Below, piece after piece: positions 16,384 through 25,191 of a DNA stretch of 64,000 nt. Source of the stretch: Kitasatospora sp. SUK 42 (GTDB taxonomy: Bacteria; Actinomycetota; Actinomycetes; Streptomycetales; Streptomycetaceae); NCBI RefSeq assembly GCF_015776785.2, contig NZ_LFMD02000007.1, positions 343,559 through 407,558 of the forward strand, given 5' to 3'. The notes beneath the pieces are model-generated. The model saw only the letters and a program-made list of their open reading frames with translations, did no database searches and was not told where the DNA came from. Position 1 is the stretch's first letter. The number at the start of each line of letters is the position of its first letter. Position numbers and translations under genes: made by a program.

Positions 16384-16614
16384 TCACCCCTCCACCGGGA
16401 CGAGCCGCATGGTGCGCACCCCCGCCCCGGTGAGCGCCTCGACGATCTTCTCCCCGGCCGGCTTGCGGACCGCGGCCCCGCAGAGCGGGCAGCCGAAGCT
16501 GTAGTGCGCCTGCGCCGGGGTTCGACCGAGGGTCAGCCGGAACTCCTCGGCCGGGAGCTCCACCTTCTCCCGGCACTCCGAGCAGTACACCTTGAATCTG
16601 GTCCCGGGCTCCAC
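16384..16614 (-). CDS. Small zinc-ribbon-like protein
   Basis: 76 residues with two CxxC pairs (CSEC near residue 10 and CPLC near residue 42), consistent with a zinc ribbon. GTG at 16614 lies three bases past the pafC stop, so it is probably the third gene of a pafB-pafC operon. The function is unknown. A conserved place next to pafBC would suggest a link with the DNA-damage response controlled by PafBC in actinobacteria, but this is only context. Confidence 0.75.
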   Translation of the reverse strand: MEPGTRFKVYCSECREKVELPAEEFRLTLGRTPAQAHYSFGCPLCGAAVRKPAGEKIVEALTGAGVRTMRLVPVEG

Positions 16615-16617
16615 CGC

Positions 16618-17574
16618 TCAGCCCCGCCCCTCCCCGTAGGCGGCCAGCGCCTCCCGCGCCGCCGAGCGCGCCTGCCCGGCCAGGTCGGGCGGCGAGACGA
16701 TCCGGCCGTCCCGGCCCAGCCGCAGCGCCAGCGGGCGCAGCTGGGAGGGGTCGGCGCTGCGCAGGGTGATCCGCAGCCCGCCGTCGGGCAGTTCCTCGGC
16801 CCGGTCGTGGGTGTAGTACTCGGCGACCCAGCGCCCGCCGGAGGAGACCTCCACCACCACCTCGGGGTCGTCCGCCGCCGGGTTGACCAGCCCGCCGCTC
16901 AGGTCGCGCGGCTCGCGCCGGGGCGGGTCGGCCGGGACGTCCAGGACGCGGATCTCGGCGACCCGGTCCAGCCGGAACATCCGGTGGTCCTCGGAGGTGC
17001 GGCACCAGGCCTCAAGGTAGGTGTGGCCCTCGGTGAGCAGCCGGATCGGGTCGACCTCGCGCTCGGTCATCCCGCCGCGCCCGTGCGAGTAGTAGCGCAG
17101 CCAGAGCCGGCGGCCCTCGCTGAGCGCCCGGTCGATGTCGGCGAAGACGTGACTCTCCGCCTCGAAGGTCACGCCGACCCGGGCGCTGCCCTCGGCGCTC
17201 TCCCCCGCCGCGTTCTCGATCTTGGCGACGGCCCGGGTGAGCGCCTCCCGGTCCCCGGCCCGCAGGCCCGGCAGCCCGGCCACCGCGCGGGCGGCCACCA
17301 GCAGCGCGGTGGCCTCGTCGGCGGCCAGCCGCAGCGGCTGGGCCACGTCGTCCACGTTGTGCCACCAGATCCGCTCGCCGTCGGTGTCGATGTCGAGCAG
17401 GTCACCGCCGCGGAAGCTGGTGCCGCACATCGGCAGCACGTTGAGGTCCCCGATCAGCTCGCGCTCGCTGATCCCGAAGGCCCGGGCCACCTCGGCGACC
17501 TCGGCCCCGGGCCGCTCGCGCAGGTAGGTGACCAGCGACAGCATCCGTCGCGTCTGGTCGATTGCATTGCTCAT
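16618..17574 (-). CDS. pafC: WYL-domain transcriptional activator PafC
   Basis: 318 residues: an N-terminal winged HTH (about 8-60, VAEVARAFGISERELIGDLN), a central WYL domain (RLWLRYYSHGRGGMTEREVDPIRLL, EAWCRTSEDHRMFRLDRV) and a C-terminal WCX domain. PafB and PafC act together as a transcriptional activator of the LexA/RecA-independent DNA-damage response in mycobacteria. The genes are linked to the Pup-proteasome locus, as here. The ATG overlaps the pafB stop (ATGA). Confidence 0.92.
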   Translation of the reverse strand: MSNAIDQTRRMLSLVTYLRERPGAEVAEVARAFGISERELIGDLNVLPMCGTSFRGGDLLDIDTDGERIWWHNVDDVAQPLRLAADEATALLVAARAVAGLPGLRAGDREALTRAVAKIENAAGESAEGSARVGVTFEAESHVFADIDRALSEGRRLWLRYYSHGRGGMTEREVDPIRLLTEGHTYLEAWCRTSEDHRMFRLDRVAEIRVLDVPADPPRREPRDLSGGLVNPAADDPEVVVEVSSGGRWVAEYYTHDRAEELPDGGLRITLRSADPSQLRPLALRLGRDGRIVSPPDLAGQARSAAREALAAYGEGRG

Positions 17575-18551
17575 GCCCGAACGTCCTCCGAGTCCAGCCC
17601 CGCGACCGCCCGCAGCCGGTCGACCACATCCGCCCGCAGCTCCTCCGGCCCGAGCACCAGCACGTCCGGCCCGAACTCCGCCAGGTCGGCGCCCAGCCCG
17701 TTGCCGTACGGGATCTCCAGCTCGTCCCAGCCCTCGTCCACCCGGGTGCTGGCGAGCGCCTTGGTGCGCAGCGGGAAGCCCGCGCCCCGGCGGACCCGGA
17801 CGGTCGCGGTGGCGGTGGCACCCTCCCCGGCGAACTTGGCCACGGTGGCCCGCACGTCCACGTGCTCGGGCACCGTCCCGAGGAAGGCCCCGCTCCTGGC
17901 CCGCACCTTGCCGGTGATCCGGCTGAGCCGGAACACCCGGGCGTCGCCGCGGTCGCGGTCGTAGCCGGCCAGGTACCAGTGCCCGCGCCAGCACTCCAGC
18001 GCCCACGGCTCGACGCTGCGCTGCTCGACGACGGCGGCGCCGGCCTTGCGGTACTCGAAGGTGACCGGACGGCGGTCCCGGGCGGCGGTGAGCAGCGGCT
18101 CGAACGCGGCCTCCCGGGCGGGGATGCGCGGCTCCAGGGCGGGACGGCCCTCGGCCTCGGTGAACGGCACCCCGGCCGCGCGCAGCTTCTGCAGCGCGCC
18201 GCTGGCCGCACCGGACATCTTGGCCTGCTGCCAGACCCGGGCGGCCAGGGTCAGCGCGGCCGCCTCCTCGGCGTCCAGCGCGATCTCGGGCAGCCGGTTG
18301 CGGTCGGGGCGGGCGAGGTAGCCCAGCTCGCCGTCCAGGGCGCTCTCGTCGACGTCGATCACCAGGCCGAGCTCGCGCAGGTCGTCCTTGTCCCGCTCGA
18401 ACATCCGGTTGAAGGCGTCCTCGCTGCTGTTCTGCCAGGCCTCGCGGTACGCCTCGATGGATTCCCGCAGCTCCTTCTTGGAGAGCGGACGTCTGGTGTT
18501 CATCAGGCACAGGGCGAGATTCATCAGCCGCTCTGCCTTGGCGATCGCCAT
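17571..18551 (-). CDS. pafB: WYL-domain transcriptional activator PafB
   Basis: 326 residues. The HTH segment MAIAKAERLMNLALCLMNTRRPLSKKELRESI begins the protein, and the WYL core contains RPVTFEYRK and CWRGHWYLAGYDRDRGDARVFRLSRI. ATG at 18551 is chosen with GGAAGGG 6 bases upstream; 33 further codons upstream look like leader. It forms a heterodimer with PafC. The operon continues into pafC and the zinc-ribbon gene. Confidence 0.93.
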   Translation of the reverse strand: MAIAKAERLMNLALCLMNTRRPLSKKELRESIEAYREAWQNSSEDAFNRMFERDKDDLRELGLVIDVDESALDGELGYLARPDRNRLPEIALDAEEAAALTLAARVWQQAKMSGAASGALQKLRAAGVPFTEAEGRPALEPRIPAREAAFEPLLTAARDRRPVTFEYRKAGAAVVEQRSVEPWALECWRGHWYLAGYDRDRGDARVFRLSRITGKVRARSGAFLGTVPEHVDVRATVAKFAGEGATATATVRVRRGAGFPLRTKALASTRVDEGWDELEIPYGNGLGADLAEFGPDVLVLGPEELRADVVDRLRAVAGLDSEDVRA

Positions 18552-18684
18552 CGCTGACCCTTCCGGTGTGCCGCGCCGCGCGCGGGGTGCGCCAACCGGG
18601 CGGTGCTCACCCGGCGGGACCGACCGTACCGGTAGCGGTACGCGCTGCAAAAGCCGCGTCCACGAACACCCCGGGAACGCCCGC

Positions 18685-18712
18685 GGGCCGGGCCCCCGAA
18701 GGGGTCCGGCCC
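18685..18712. terminator. Hairpin terminator downstream of the short FKBP gene
   Basis: A 12-bp stem with one G-U pair (18685-18696 with 18701-18712) and a 4-base loop, directly after the FKBP stop on the minus strand. It separates that gene from pafB. Confidence 0.7.
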
Positions 18713-18727
18713 ACGGTCACAGCGGGC

Positions 18728-19111
18728 TCAGACGGCCAGCAGGTCGACCACGAAGATCAGGGTCGAGTGCGGCGGAATGGCCGGGGTCGGCGACTGGCCG
18801 CCGTACGCCAGGTGCGAGGGGATGGTCAGCTCGCGGCGGCCGCCGACCTTCATGCCGACGACACCCTGGTCCCAGCCCTTGATGACCCGGCCGGCGCCCA
18901 GCGGGAACTGGAACGCGGCGGTGCCCCGGTTCCAGCTCGCGTCGAACTCCTCGCCGGTCTCGAAGGTCACGCCGACGTAGCGGACGCTGACGACCTGGCC
19001 CGGCTTGGCCTCGTCGCCGTCGCCCACGACGATGTCGCGGATCTTCAGCTCGGCCGGGGCGTCGCCGATCGGGAAGTCGATCTCAGGCTTCTCGTTGAGG
19101 TTGACGCTCAC
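18728..19111 (-). CDS. FKBP-type peptidyl-prolyl cis-trans isomerase, cytoplasmic
   Basis: 127 residues, a single FKBP domain without signal peptide: VVSVRYVGVTFETGEEFDASW, then GRVIKGWDQGVVGMKVGGRRELTIPSHLAYG and a C-terminal STLIFVVDLLAV strand. The active-site aromatic and Asp residues are in place. It catalyses proline isomerisation during folding. GTG at 19111 with GAGGG upstream is chosen over the GTG at 19201. First of three consecutive FKBP genes between pafBC and pafA. Confidence 0.93.
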   Translation of the reverse strand: MSVNLNEKPEIDFPIGDAPAELKIRDIVVGDGDEAKPGQVVSVRYVGVTFETGEEFDASWNRGTAAFQFPLGAGRVIKGWDQGVVGMKVGGRRELTIPSHLAYGGQSPTPAIPPHSTLIFVVDLLAV

Positions 19112-19225
19112 AGTCCCTCTTCTCACATTCGTGTTGCTGTCACGACCAAGCGGCGGGCGCCCGCACCCGGTCCGCCCGGACGACGAGTCCTGGCGAACCA
19201 CAGTACGGGCGCCCGCCGCCCGTCA

Positions 19226-19249
19226 GGGTCCGGCCACGCGGCCGGACCC
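19226..19249. terminator. Hairpin terminator downstream of the membrane FKBP gene
   Basis: A perfect 10-bp stem (19226-19235 with 19240-19249) with a 4-base loop in the gap between the FKBP genes. Confidence 0.6.
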
Positions 19250-19286
19250 GAAGGTCACACGCCCACCATTGTCACCCGAAAGTGGA

Positions 19287-20606
19287 TCAGCCCTGACCGG
19301 CGTCCAGGATGTCCACCACGAAGACCAGGGTCGCGCCGGGCGGAATGTCGCCCTGGCCCTTGTCCCCGTAGCCCAGCGAGGCGGGGATCACGAGCTCGAC
19401 CCGGCTGCCGACGGTCTGGCCCACCAGCCCCTGGTCCCAGCCCTGGATGACCTGGCCGCCGCCGACCGGGAAGGAGAAGGCCTGCCCCTTGCTGAGCGAG
19501 GAGTCGAAGACCTTGCCGTCCTTGAACAGCGCGCCGGTGTACTGGACGACGACCTTCTCGCCCTTCTCCACCGCCGGCCCGGTGCCCTTGATCAGGACGT
19601 GGGTCTTCAGCTCGGTCGGGTCCTTGGCCCCGGCCACCGGGGTGATCTCGGCCGGCTTCTTGCCGTTGTCCTTGACCTGCGGGAAGTCCGCCGGCGGCGG
19701 CGTGACCGTACCGCTCACCACGGAGTCGGGCGCGTTGGCGTTGCGGATGTCGATCACGAAGATCAGGTCGTCCTTGGCGCCGATCGACATGTCCGGCTTG
19801 CCCTGCGAGCCGAAGGCGGCGGCCGGCGGGGCCACCACCAGCAGCCGGCTGCCGGCCTTCTTGCCGACCACGGCCTGGTCCAGCGCCGGGATCAGCGCGT
19901 CGGTGCCGGCCTGGAAGATCTGCGGCTTGCCGTTGTTGTCGTACGAGCTCGGGATGTCCTTGCCGGTGTTCCAGTCCTTGGCGGTGTAGTCCACCGAGGT
20001 CCAGGAGTTCTTGTCCACCTTGGGGCCGCTGCCCTCGGACAGCACCTTCACCACGAAGGAGCCGTCGGAGGCCTCGCCCGGCACCTGGATGTCGGCCTTC
20101 TTGCCGAACTCGCCGGTGACCGTCGGCAGCACCTTGGCGCTGTCCTTGACCGGCGGCACCGGCTCGGCGGTCGGCGTGGGCGGCGCGGTCTTGGCGGCGT
20201 CCGGCTTGGCGGCCGAGGCGTCGTCCTTGGAGCCGTCCTTGTTCACCATGTAGAGCGTGATGCCACTGCCGACCAGCAGGAGGGCGAGCACCGTGCCGAG
20301 GATCACACCCAGCTTGCCCACACCGGGCGGGTTCTCGTCGTACCCGGCCTCCGAGCTGTCGGCCTTGCGCACGTTGCTGGCGAAGATCTGCGGGGCGTCC
20401 TCGTCCGTCTTCGTCCCGGCCGCCGCGCGCGGCGCGTCACCGGGCTGCGCCCAGCCGGCCTGCTGCGCCAGGATCGCCGGGGGGACGACGATCGACTCGC
20501 GGTCCCCAGCGATCGGGCCGCCGGGACGAGCGTCGGCCGGGTCACCCGCAGAGCCGTCGTTCGCCGCGGTGCCGGCCCCGCCCGGGCTCGGCGTCTTCTC
20601 AGTCAT
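19287..20606 (-). CDS. Membrane-anchored tandem FKBP-type isomerase
   Basis: 439 residues. A cytoplasmic N-terminal segment of about 100 residues rich in Gly, Ala and Pro precedes one membrane helix (LGVILGTVLALLLVGSGITLY) and an acidic/Thr-Pro linker. Two extracytoplasmic FKBP domains follow. The second keeps the canonical binding-site residues (QVIQGWDQGLVGQTVGSRVELVIP). The first is diverged (ALDQAVVGKKAGSRLLVVAPPAA) and may serve as a chaperone or substrate-binding domain. ATG at 20606 has a closely spaced GGGGAG. Likely folds exported proteins on the outer face of the membrane. Confidence 0.9.
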   Translation of the reverse strand: MTEKTPSPGGAGTAANDGSAGDPADARPGGPIAGDRESIVVPPAILAQQAGWAQPGDAPRAAAGTKTDEDAPQIFASNVRKADSSEAGYDENPPGVGKLGVILGTVLALLLVGSGITLYMVNKDGSKDDASAAKPDAAKTAPPTPTAEPVPPVKDSAKVLPTVTGEFGKKADIQVPGEASDGSFVVKVLSEGSGPKVDKNSWTSVDYTAKDWNTGKDIPSSYDNNGKPQIFQAGTDALIPALDQAVVGKKAGSRLLVVAPPAAAFGSQGKPDMSIGAKDDLIFVIDIRNANAPDSVVSGTVTPPPADFPQVKDNGKKPAEITPVAGAKDPTELKTHVLIKGTGPAVEKGEKVVVQYTGALFKDGKVFDSSLSKGQAFSFPVGGGQVIQGWDQGLVGQTVGSRVELVIPASLGYGDKGQGDIPPGATLVFVVDILDAGQG

Positions 20607-20808
20607 GACTCCCCATCCATCTCGCCACGAGGTGTTCCAGGTCTGCGCCCGGCGTGGTGAGCGCCGGCCTGCCGTCGCACCGCCCGCCCGGACCGTGGCG
20701 CCGGGCGGCGCCGGCCACAAGCGCGAGGGCAGTATGGCAGCTCAGGATGAGGGCGGACGCTACGTCGTACGCGTCCGCCCAAGACTACGGAATCCCCCGG
20801 GCCAGTTC

Positions 20809-21798
20809 CTAGACCGCTTCGAGAATGTCGATCACGAACACCAGCGTGGAGTTGGCCGGCACCGCGCCCTGCGCCTGGTCCTTGTACCCGAGCGCCGGCG
20901 GCACCACCAGCAGGACCCGGCTGCCGACGTTCTGCCCGACCAGTCCCTTGTCCCAGCCCTCGATCACGCTGCCGGTGCCGATCTGCACCGCCTGCGCGCC
21001 GCCGTGCGTCCAGGAGGTGTCGAACTGCTGCCCGTTGCTCCACAGCACCCCGGTGTACTGCACCACCAGGGTCTGCCCGCTCTTGACCTGCTTGCCCTCG
21101 CCCTTGATCAGCACCGACTGCTGGAGGTCGGTGGGCGCGGCCTGCCCGGCCGGGACGGTGATCGTGACCGGCGCCTTGCCGTTGTCCTTGACCTGCGGAA
21201 GCGTCGCCGGCGGCTGGGTCATGGCGCCGGTGAGCGTGGAGTCCTGGGGCAGGCTCTCCACGATGTCCAGCACGAACACCACGGTGTCGCCCGGGCCCAC
21301 GCCCAGCTGGCTGGAGCCCTTGTCCGCGAAGGCCGCCGCCGGCGGGGCCACGACCAGCAGCCGGGTGCCCACCTTCTTCCCGATCACGCTCTGGTCCAGC
21401 GCCGGCACCAGCTGCCCGCTGCCGGCCTGGTACAGCTGCGGCTTGCCGCTCGGGTCGTAGGAGCTGGGCAGGTCCTTGCCGGTGGTCCAGTCCTTCGCCG
21501 TGTAGTTGACGGTCACCCAGTCGCCCTTGTTGACGGCCGGCCGCTCGCCGTCGGTCACGGTGTTCACCACGAACTGGCCGCTGGGCGGCTGGCCCTCGGG
21601 AATGGTGATGGTGGCCTTGCTGCCGAATCCGCCGTCCGAGAGGGTCGGCATCGGCGACGCCTCGTCAACCGGCGCGGGCACCGTGGGGGCGGCGCTCGCC
21701 GTCGACGGCGTCGCCGGGCCGGCCGCCTTGGGCGAGCTGCTGCAGGCGACCGCGAGCAGCAGCGGCAGGGTGAGAAGCAAACCGGCGGTGCGGCGCAC
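20809..21798 (-). CDS. Tandem-FKBP lipoprotein
   Basis: 329 residues. A lipoprotein signal peptide ends in the lipobox LAVACSS, so the mature protein should be lipid-anchored outside the membrane. Two FKBP domains follow in the same order as in the neighbouring membrane FKBP: a diverged one (VPALDQSVIGKKVGTRLLVVAPPAA) and a canonical one (SVIEGWDKGLVGQNVGSRVLLVVPP). The similarity suggests the two genes arose by duplication with exchange of the anchor. GTG at 21798 is preceded by TAGGA. Role: extracytoplasmic proline isomerase/chaperone. Confidence 0.9.
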   Translation of the reverse strand: MRRTAGLLLTLPLLLAVACSSSPKAAGPATPSTASAAPTVPAPVDEASPMPTLSDGGFGSKATITIPEGQPPSGQFVVNTVTDGERPAVNKGDWVTVNYTAKDWTTGKDLPSSYDPSGKPQLYQAGSGQLVPALDQSVIGKKVGTRLLVVAPPAAAFADKGSSQLGVGPGDTVVFVLDIVESLPQDSTLTGAMTQPPATLPQVKDNGKAPVTITVPAGQAAPTDLQQSVLIKGEGKQVKSGQTLVVQYTGVLWSNGQQFDTSWTHGGAQAVQIGTGSVIEGWDKGLVGQNVGSRVLLVVPPALGYKDQAQGAVPANSTLVFVIDILEAV

Positions 21799-21865
21799 GG
21801 TGGTCCTAACTGTCGGTCGAAGTCGGCTCTCCCGACTCGACGGACAGCGTATGCCCGGCAGGCGT

Positions 21866-21894
21866 CCGGCCCCGGTAGACACCACCGGGGCCGG
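21866..21894. terminator. Hairpin terminator downstream of pafA
   Basis: A perfect 11-bp stem (21866-21876 with 21884-21894), 7-base loop, just past the pafA stop on the minus strand. Confidence 0.7.
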
Positions 21895-21918
21895 TCACCA
21901 CCTTGATCACATCCGCGG

Positions 21919-23280
21919 TCACATCCCCGCGATGAGCTTCTCCACCCGCTCGTCCACCGAACGGAACGGGTCCTTGCACAGCACCGTGCGCTGCGCCTGG
22001 TCGTTCAGCTTCAGGTGCACCCAGTCCACCGTGAAGTCCCGGCGCTGCTCCTGCGCCCGGCGGATGAAGTCCCCGCGCAGCCGGGCCCGGGTGGTCTGCG
22101 GCGGGATCGACTTCGCCTCGAAGGTCTTGAGGTCGGTGGTCACCCGCTGCGCCTGGCCCTTGCCCTGGAGCAGGTAGAACAGGCCGCGCCGGCGGTGGAT
22201 GTCGTGGTACGCGAGGTCGATCTGGGCCACCCGCGGGTTGGACATGCTCATCTGGTGCTTCTCGCGGTAGCGCTCGATGAGCTTGTACTTCATGATCCAG
22301 TCGATCTCGGTGGCCACCCCGTCCAGGCGCTCGGTGCGGACGGCCTCCAGGGTGCGGCCCCACAGGTCCAGGACCTGGGCGACGGTGCCGGTGTTGATGC
22401 CCTTGCGGTCGGCGAACTCCAGGGCCTTGGTGTAGTACTCCTCCTGGATGTCCAGCGCGCTGGCCTCGCGGCCGTTGGCCAGCCGCACCTGGTGGGTGCC
22501 GGTGAGGTCGTGGCTGACCTCGCGGATCGCCCGGATCGGGTTCTCCAGGGTGAGGTCGCGCATCACCACGCCGGCCTCGATCAGCCGCAGCACCAGGTCG
22601 GTCGAGCCGACCTTGAGCAGCGTGGTGGTCTCGGACATGTTGGAGTCGCCGACGATCACGTGCAGCCGGCGGTAGCGCTCGGCGTCCGCGTGCGGCTCGT
22701 CCCTGGTGTTGATGATCGGGCGCGAGCGGGTGGTGGCGGAGCTGACGCCCTCCCAGATGTGCTCGGCCCGCTGGCTGACGCAGTACACCGCGCCGCGCGG
22801 GGTCTGGAGCACCTTGCCCGCGCCGCAGATCAGCTGGCGGGTCACCAGGAACGGGATCAGCACGTCGGCCAGCCGGGAGAACTCGCCGTGCCGGGCCACC
22901 AGGTAGTTCTCGTGGCAGCCGTAGGAGTTGCCGGCCGAGTCGGTGTTGTTCTTGAAGAGGTAGACGTCCCCCGCGATGCCCTCCTCGTGCAGCCGCCGCT
23001 CGGCGTCCACCAGGAGGCCTTCGAGGATGCGCTCGCCCGCCTTGTCGTGCGTCACCAGCTCGACGACGTCGTCGCACTCGGGGGTGGCGTACTCGGGGTG
23101 CGAGCCGACGTCGAGGTAGAGCCGGGCGCCGTTGCGCAGGAAGACGTTGCTGCTACGCCCCCAGGAGACGACCCGGCGGAACAGGTACCGCGCCACCTCG
23201 TCCGGCGACAGCCTGCGCTGCCCGCGGAACGTGCAGGTCACCCCGTACTCGTTCTCCAGCCCGAAAATCCGGCGGTCCAT
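21919..23280 (-). CDS. pafA: Pup-protein ligase PafA
   Basis: 453 residues, the usual length of PafA. It uses ATP to phosphorylate the C-terminal Glu of Pup and forms the isopeptide bond to substrate lysines, marking proteins for the proteasome. Visible motifs: IFGLENEYG with the metal-binding Glu9, LYLDVGSHPEYATPE with the catalytic Asp57, and KNNTDSAGNSYGCHENYLV. Unlike its paralogue Dop it has no insertion after the first strands. ATG at 23280 with GGAG upstream is chosen. A hairpin separates it from prcA, so it probably has its own promoter. Confidence 0.96.
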   Translation of the reverse strand: MDRRIFGLENEYGVTCTFRGQRRLSPDEVARYLFRRVVSWGRSSNVFLRNGARLYLDVGSHPEYATPECDDVVELVTHDKAGERILEGLLVDAERRLHEEGIAGDVYLFKNNTDSAGNSYGCHENYLVARHGEFSRLADVLIPFLVTRQLICGAGKVLQTPRGAVYCVSQRAEHIWEGVSSATTRSRPIINTRDEPHADAERYRRLHVIVGDSNMSETTTLLKVGSTDLVLRLIEAGVVMRDLTLENPIRAIREVSHDLTGTHQVRLANGREASALDIQEEYYTKALEFADRKGINTGTVAQVLDLWGRTLEAVRTERLDGVATEIDWIMKYKLIERYREKHQMSMSNPRVAQIDLAYHDIHRRRGLFYLLQGKGQAQRVTTDLKTFEAKSIPPQTTRARLRGDFIRRAQEQRRDFTVDWVHLKLNDQAQRTVLCKDPFRSVDERVEKLIAGM

Positions 23281-23348
23281 GAGCACTCCATTCTTGTCGG
23301 AGCTGTCCGAAACCGCCTCCACGACGACTGGGCCGCCGCAGGGGCACC

Positions 23349-23390
23349 GGAGTCCCGTACGGCGGCGGTCCGGCCGCCGCACGGGACTCC
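23349..23390. terminator. Hairpin between prcA and pafA
   Basis: A perfect 10-bp outer stem (23349-23358 with 23381-23390) plus a 7-bp inner stem after one mismatched pair. Downstream of prcA on the minus strand; it would end prcBA transcripts before pafA. Confidence 0.7.
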
Positions 23391-23400
23391 GCAGGCACTG

Positions 23401-24156
23401 CTACTCCGGCGTGCCGTCCGCCGGGTTGTCCTCGTCGTCCGCCTCGGCGGACTGGTCCCCGTCGAGCAGCCGGCCGAGCTGGTTGCCCAGGATCCGCTTG
23501 AACTTGCGCTGCTGGAACCGCTGGCGGTCGAGGACCGCGACCTCCAGCTGCTCCGGGGTGAGGCTGCGCGGGCTGCCGCCGTTGGGGTCGCGGGCGAGCG
23601 AGTCCACGGCGAGCCTCACCGCCTCGGTGAGGCCCATGCCCACCCGGTGGCGCTGGCCCAGGTAGTTCCCGATCGAGTCGGCGTTGCCGCCGACCACCAC
23701 GTAGTTCTTCTCGTCCACGACCGAGCCGTCCGGCGTCAGCCGGTAGATCTGGTCGTGGTCGCTCGTGCGGCCGACCTCGGCCACGATCAGCTCGACCTCG
23801 TACGGCTTCTCGCCGACCGAGGAGAAGATGGTGCCCAGGGTCTGGGCGTACACGTTGGCCAGCCCGCGGGCGGTGACGTCGGCCCGGTCGTAGGAGTAGC
23901 CGCGCAGGTCGGCGTAGCGGACGCCGCCGATGCGCAGGTTCTCGAACTCGTTGTAGCGGCCGACCGCCGCGAAGGCGATCTTGTCGTAGATCTCGGAGAC
24001 CTTGTGGAGCGCCCGGGAGGTGTTCTCCGCGACGAAGACGATGCCGTCGGCGTAGGTGAGCACGACCACGCTGCGGCCGCGGGCGATGCCCTTGCGGGCG
24101 TACTCCGCACGGTCCGCCATGGCCTGCTGGGGTGAGACGTAGAACGGTGTCGACAC
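23401..24156 (-). CDS. prcA: 20S proteasome subunit alpha
   Basis: 251 residues. Alpha rings cap the 20S core and gate substrate entry. The sequence starts MSTPFYVSPQQAMADRAEYARKG with the conserved N-terminal helix and continues VVVLTYADGIVFVAENTS. It has no catalytic Thr, as expected. The C-terminal tail is acidic. The GTG start at 24156 lies 31 bases after the prcB stop, so prcB and prcA form one operon. Confidence 0.96.
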   Translation of the reverse strand: MSTPFYVSPQQAMADRAEYARKGIARGRSVVVLTYADGIVFVAENTSRALHKVSEIYDKIAFAAVGRYNEFENLRIGGVRYADLRGYSYDRADVTARGLANVYAQTLGTIFSSVGEKPYEVELIVAEVGRTSDHDQIYRLTPDGSVVDEKNYVVVGGNADSIGNYLGQRHRVGMGLTEAVRLAVDSLARDPNGGSPRSLTPEQLEVAVLDRQRFQQRKFKRILGNQLGRLLDGDQSAEADDEDNPADGTPE

Positions 24157-24187
24157 CGGCGGTCGTCCCTTTCCTGTGAGGTGGTGG

Positions 24188-25030
24188 CTAGATCAGCGGG
24201 GCCTGCGGGCCGTTGGGCCGGGTCAGGCGCTCGTCGGTGATGGCGACCGCGATCTCCGCGACCTCGTCGTCGGTGAGCCGGCGGAAGCCGTCCTCGGTGA
24301 TCAGCGAGACGATCGGGAAGATCTTCCGGGCCAGGTCCGGGCCGCCGGTGGCGGAGTCGTCGTCCGCCGCGTCGTAGAGCGCCTGGACGGCCAGGGTGGC
24401 GGCCTGGTCGGCCGTCAGGTCCTCGCGGTAGAGCTTCTTCATCGAGCCGCGGGCGAAGACCGAGCCCGAGCCGGTGGCGGTGAAGCCCCGGTCCTCGGAG
24501 CGCCCGCCGGTGACGTCGTAGCTGAAGATCCGGCCCCGGCCGAGGTCCAGGTCGTAGCCCGCGAAGATCGGCACGACCGCGAGGCCCTGCATCGCCATGC
24601 CCAGGTTGCCCCGGATCATGGTGGTGAGGCGGTTCGCCTTGCCCTCCAGGGAGAGCGTGGTGCCCTCGATCTTCTCGTAGTGCTCCAGCTCCAGTTGGAA
24701 CAGCCGGACCATCTCGACCGCGAGGCCCGCGGTGCCGGCGATGCCGACCGCGCTGTACTCGTCGGCCGGGAACACCTTCTCGATGTCGCGCTGGGCGATG
24801 ACGTTGCCCATGGTCGCCCGGCGGTCACCGGCGATCACCACGCCGCCGTCGAACACCGCGGCCACGATCGTGGTCCCGTGCGGGGCCTCGACCACCGATC
24901 CCTCGGGGAGCCCGCGGTGGCCGGGGATCAGCTCCGGCCGGTGCTCGGCGAGGAAGTCGAGGAACGAGGAGGACCCCGGGGTCAGGAAGGCAGCCGGTAG
25001 ACGCCCGGTGCCACGAGTGATGGCTTCCAC
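24188..25030 (-). CDS. prcB: 20S proteasome subunit beta
   Basis: 280 residues made as a precursor. The propeptide (1-52) ends HG, and autocleavage exposes the nucleophile Thr53 in the context TTIVAAVFDGGVVIAGDRRAT. It is the proteolytic subunit of the proteasome core. GTG at 25030 has AAGGAATC just upstream. It is the second gene after pup, with 161 bases containing a short hairpin between them. Confidence 0.96.
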   Translation of the reverse strand: MEAITRGTGRLPAAFLTPGSSSFLDFLAEHRPELIPGHRGLPEGSVVEAPHGTTIVAAVFDGGVVIAGDRRATMGNVIAQRDIEKVFPADEYSAVGIAGTAGLAVEMVRLFQLELEHYEKIEGTTLSLEGKANRLTTMIRGNLGMAMQGLAVVPIFAGYDLDLGRGRIFSYDVTGGRSEDRGFTATGSGSVFARGSMKKLYREDLTADQAATLAVQALYDAADDDSATGGPDLARKIFPIVSLITEDGFRRLTDDEVAEIAVAITDERLTRPNGPQAPLI

Positions 25031-25124
25031 ACGATTCCTTCCAGGTAGCTTGAAGCGCGCAATGCCCGCACCCTACCCGCCGACGATCCCTGTCCACGCC
25101 TGGAGGGGCCGGTGCCGGGCGGCC

Positions 25125-25150
25125 GGGCGGTCGATCCCGCCCGACCGCCC
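25125..25150. terminator. Hairpin between pup and prcB (attenuator or partial terminator)
   Basis: A perfect 9-bp stem (25125-25133 with 25142-25150) and an 8-base loop. It could give more pup mRNA than prcBA mRNA from one promoter. No T-tract follows. Confidence 0.45.
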
Positions 25151-25191
25151 AGGACGGTCGCGACCGTGAATTCCCGAATACCGGGGACGGG

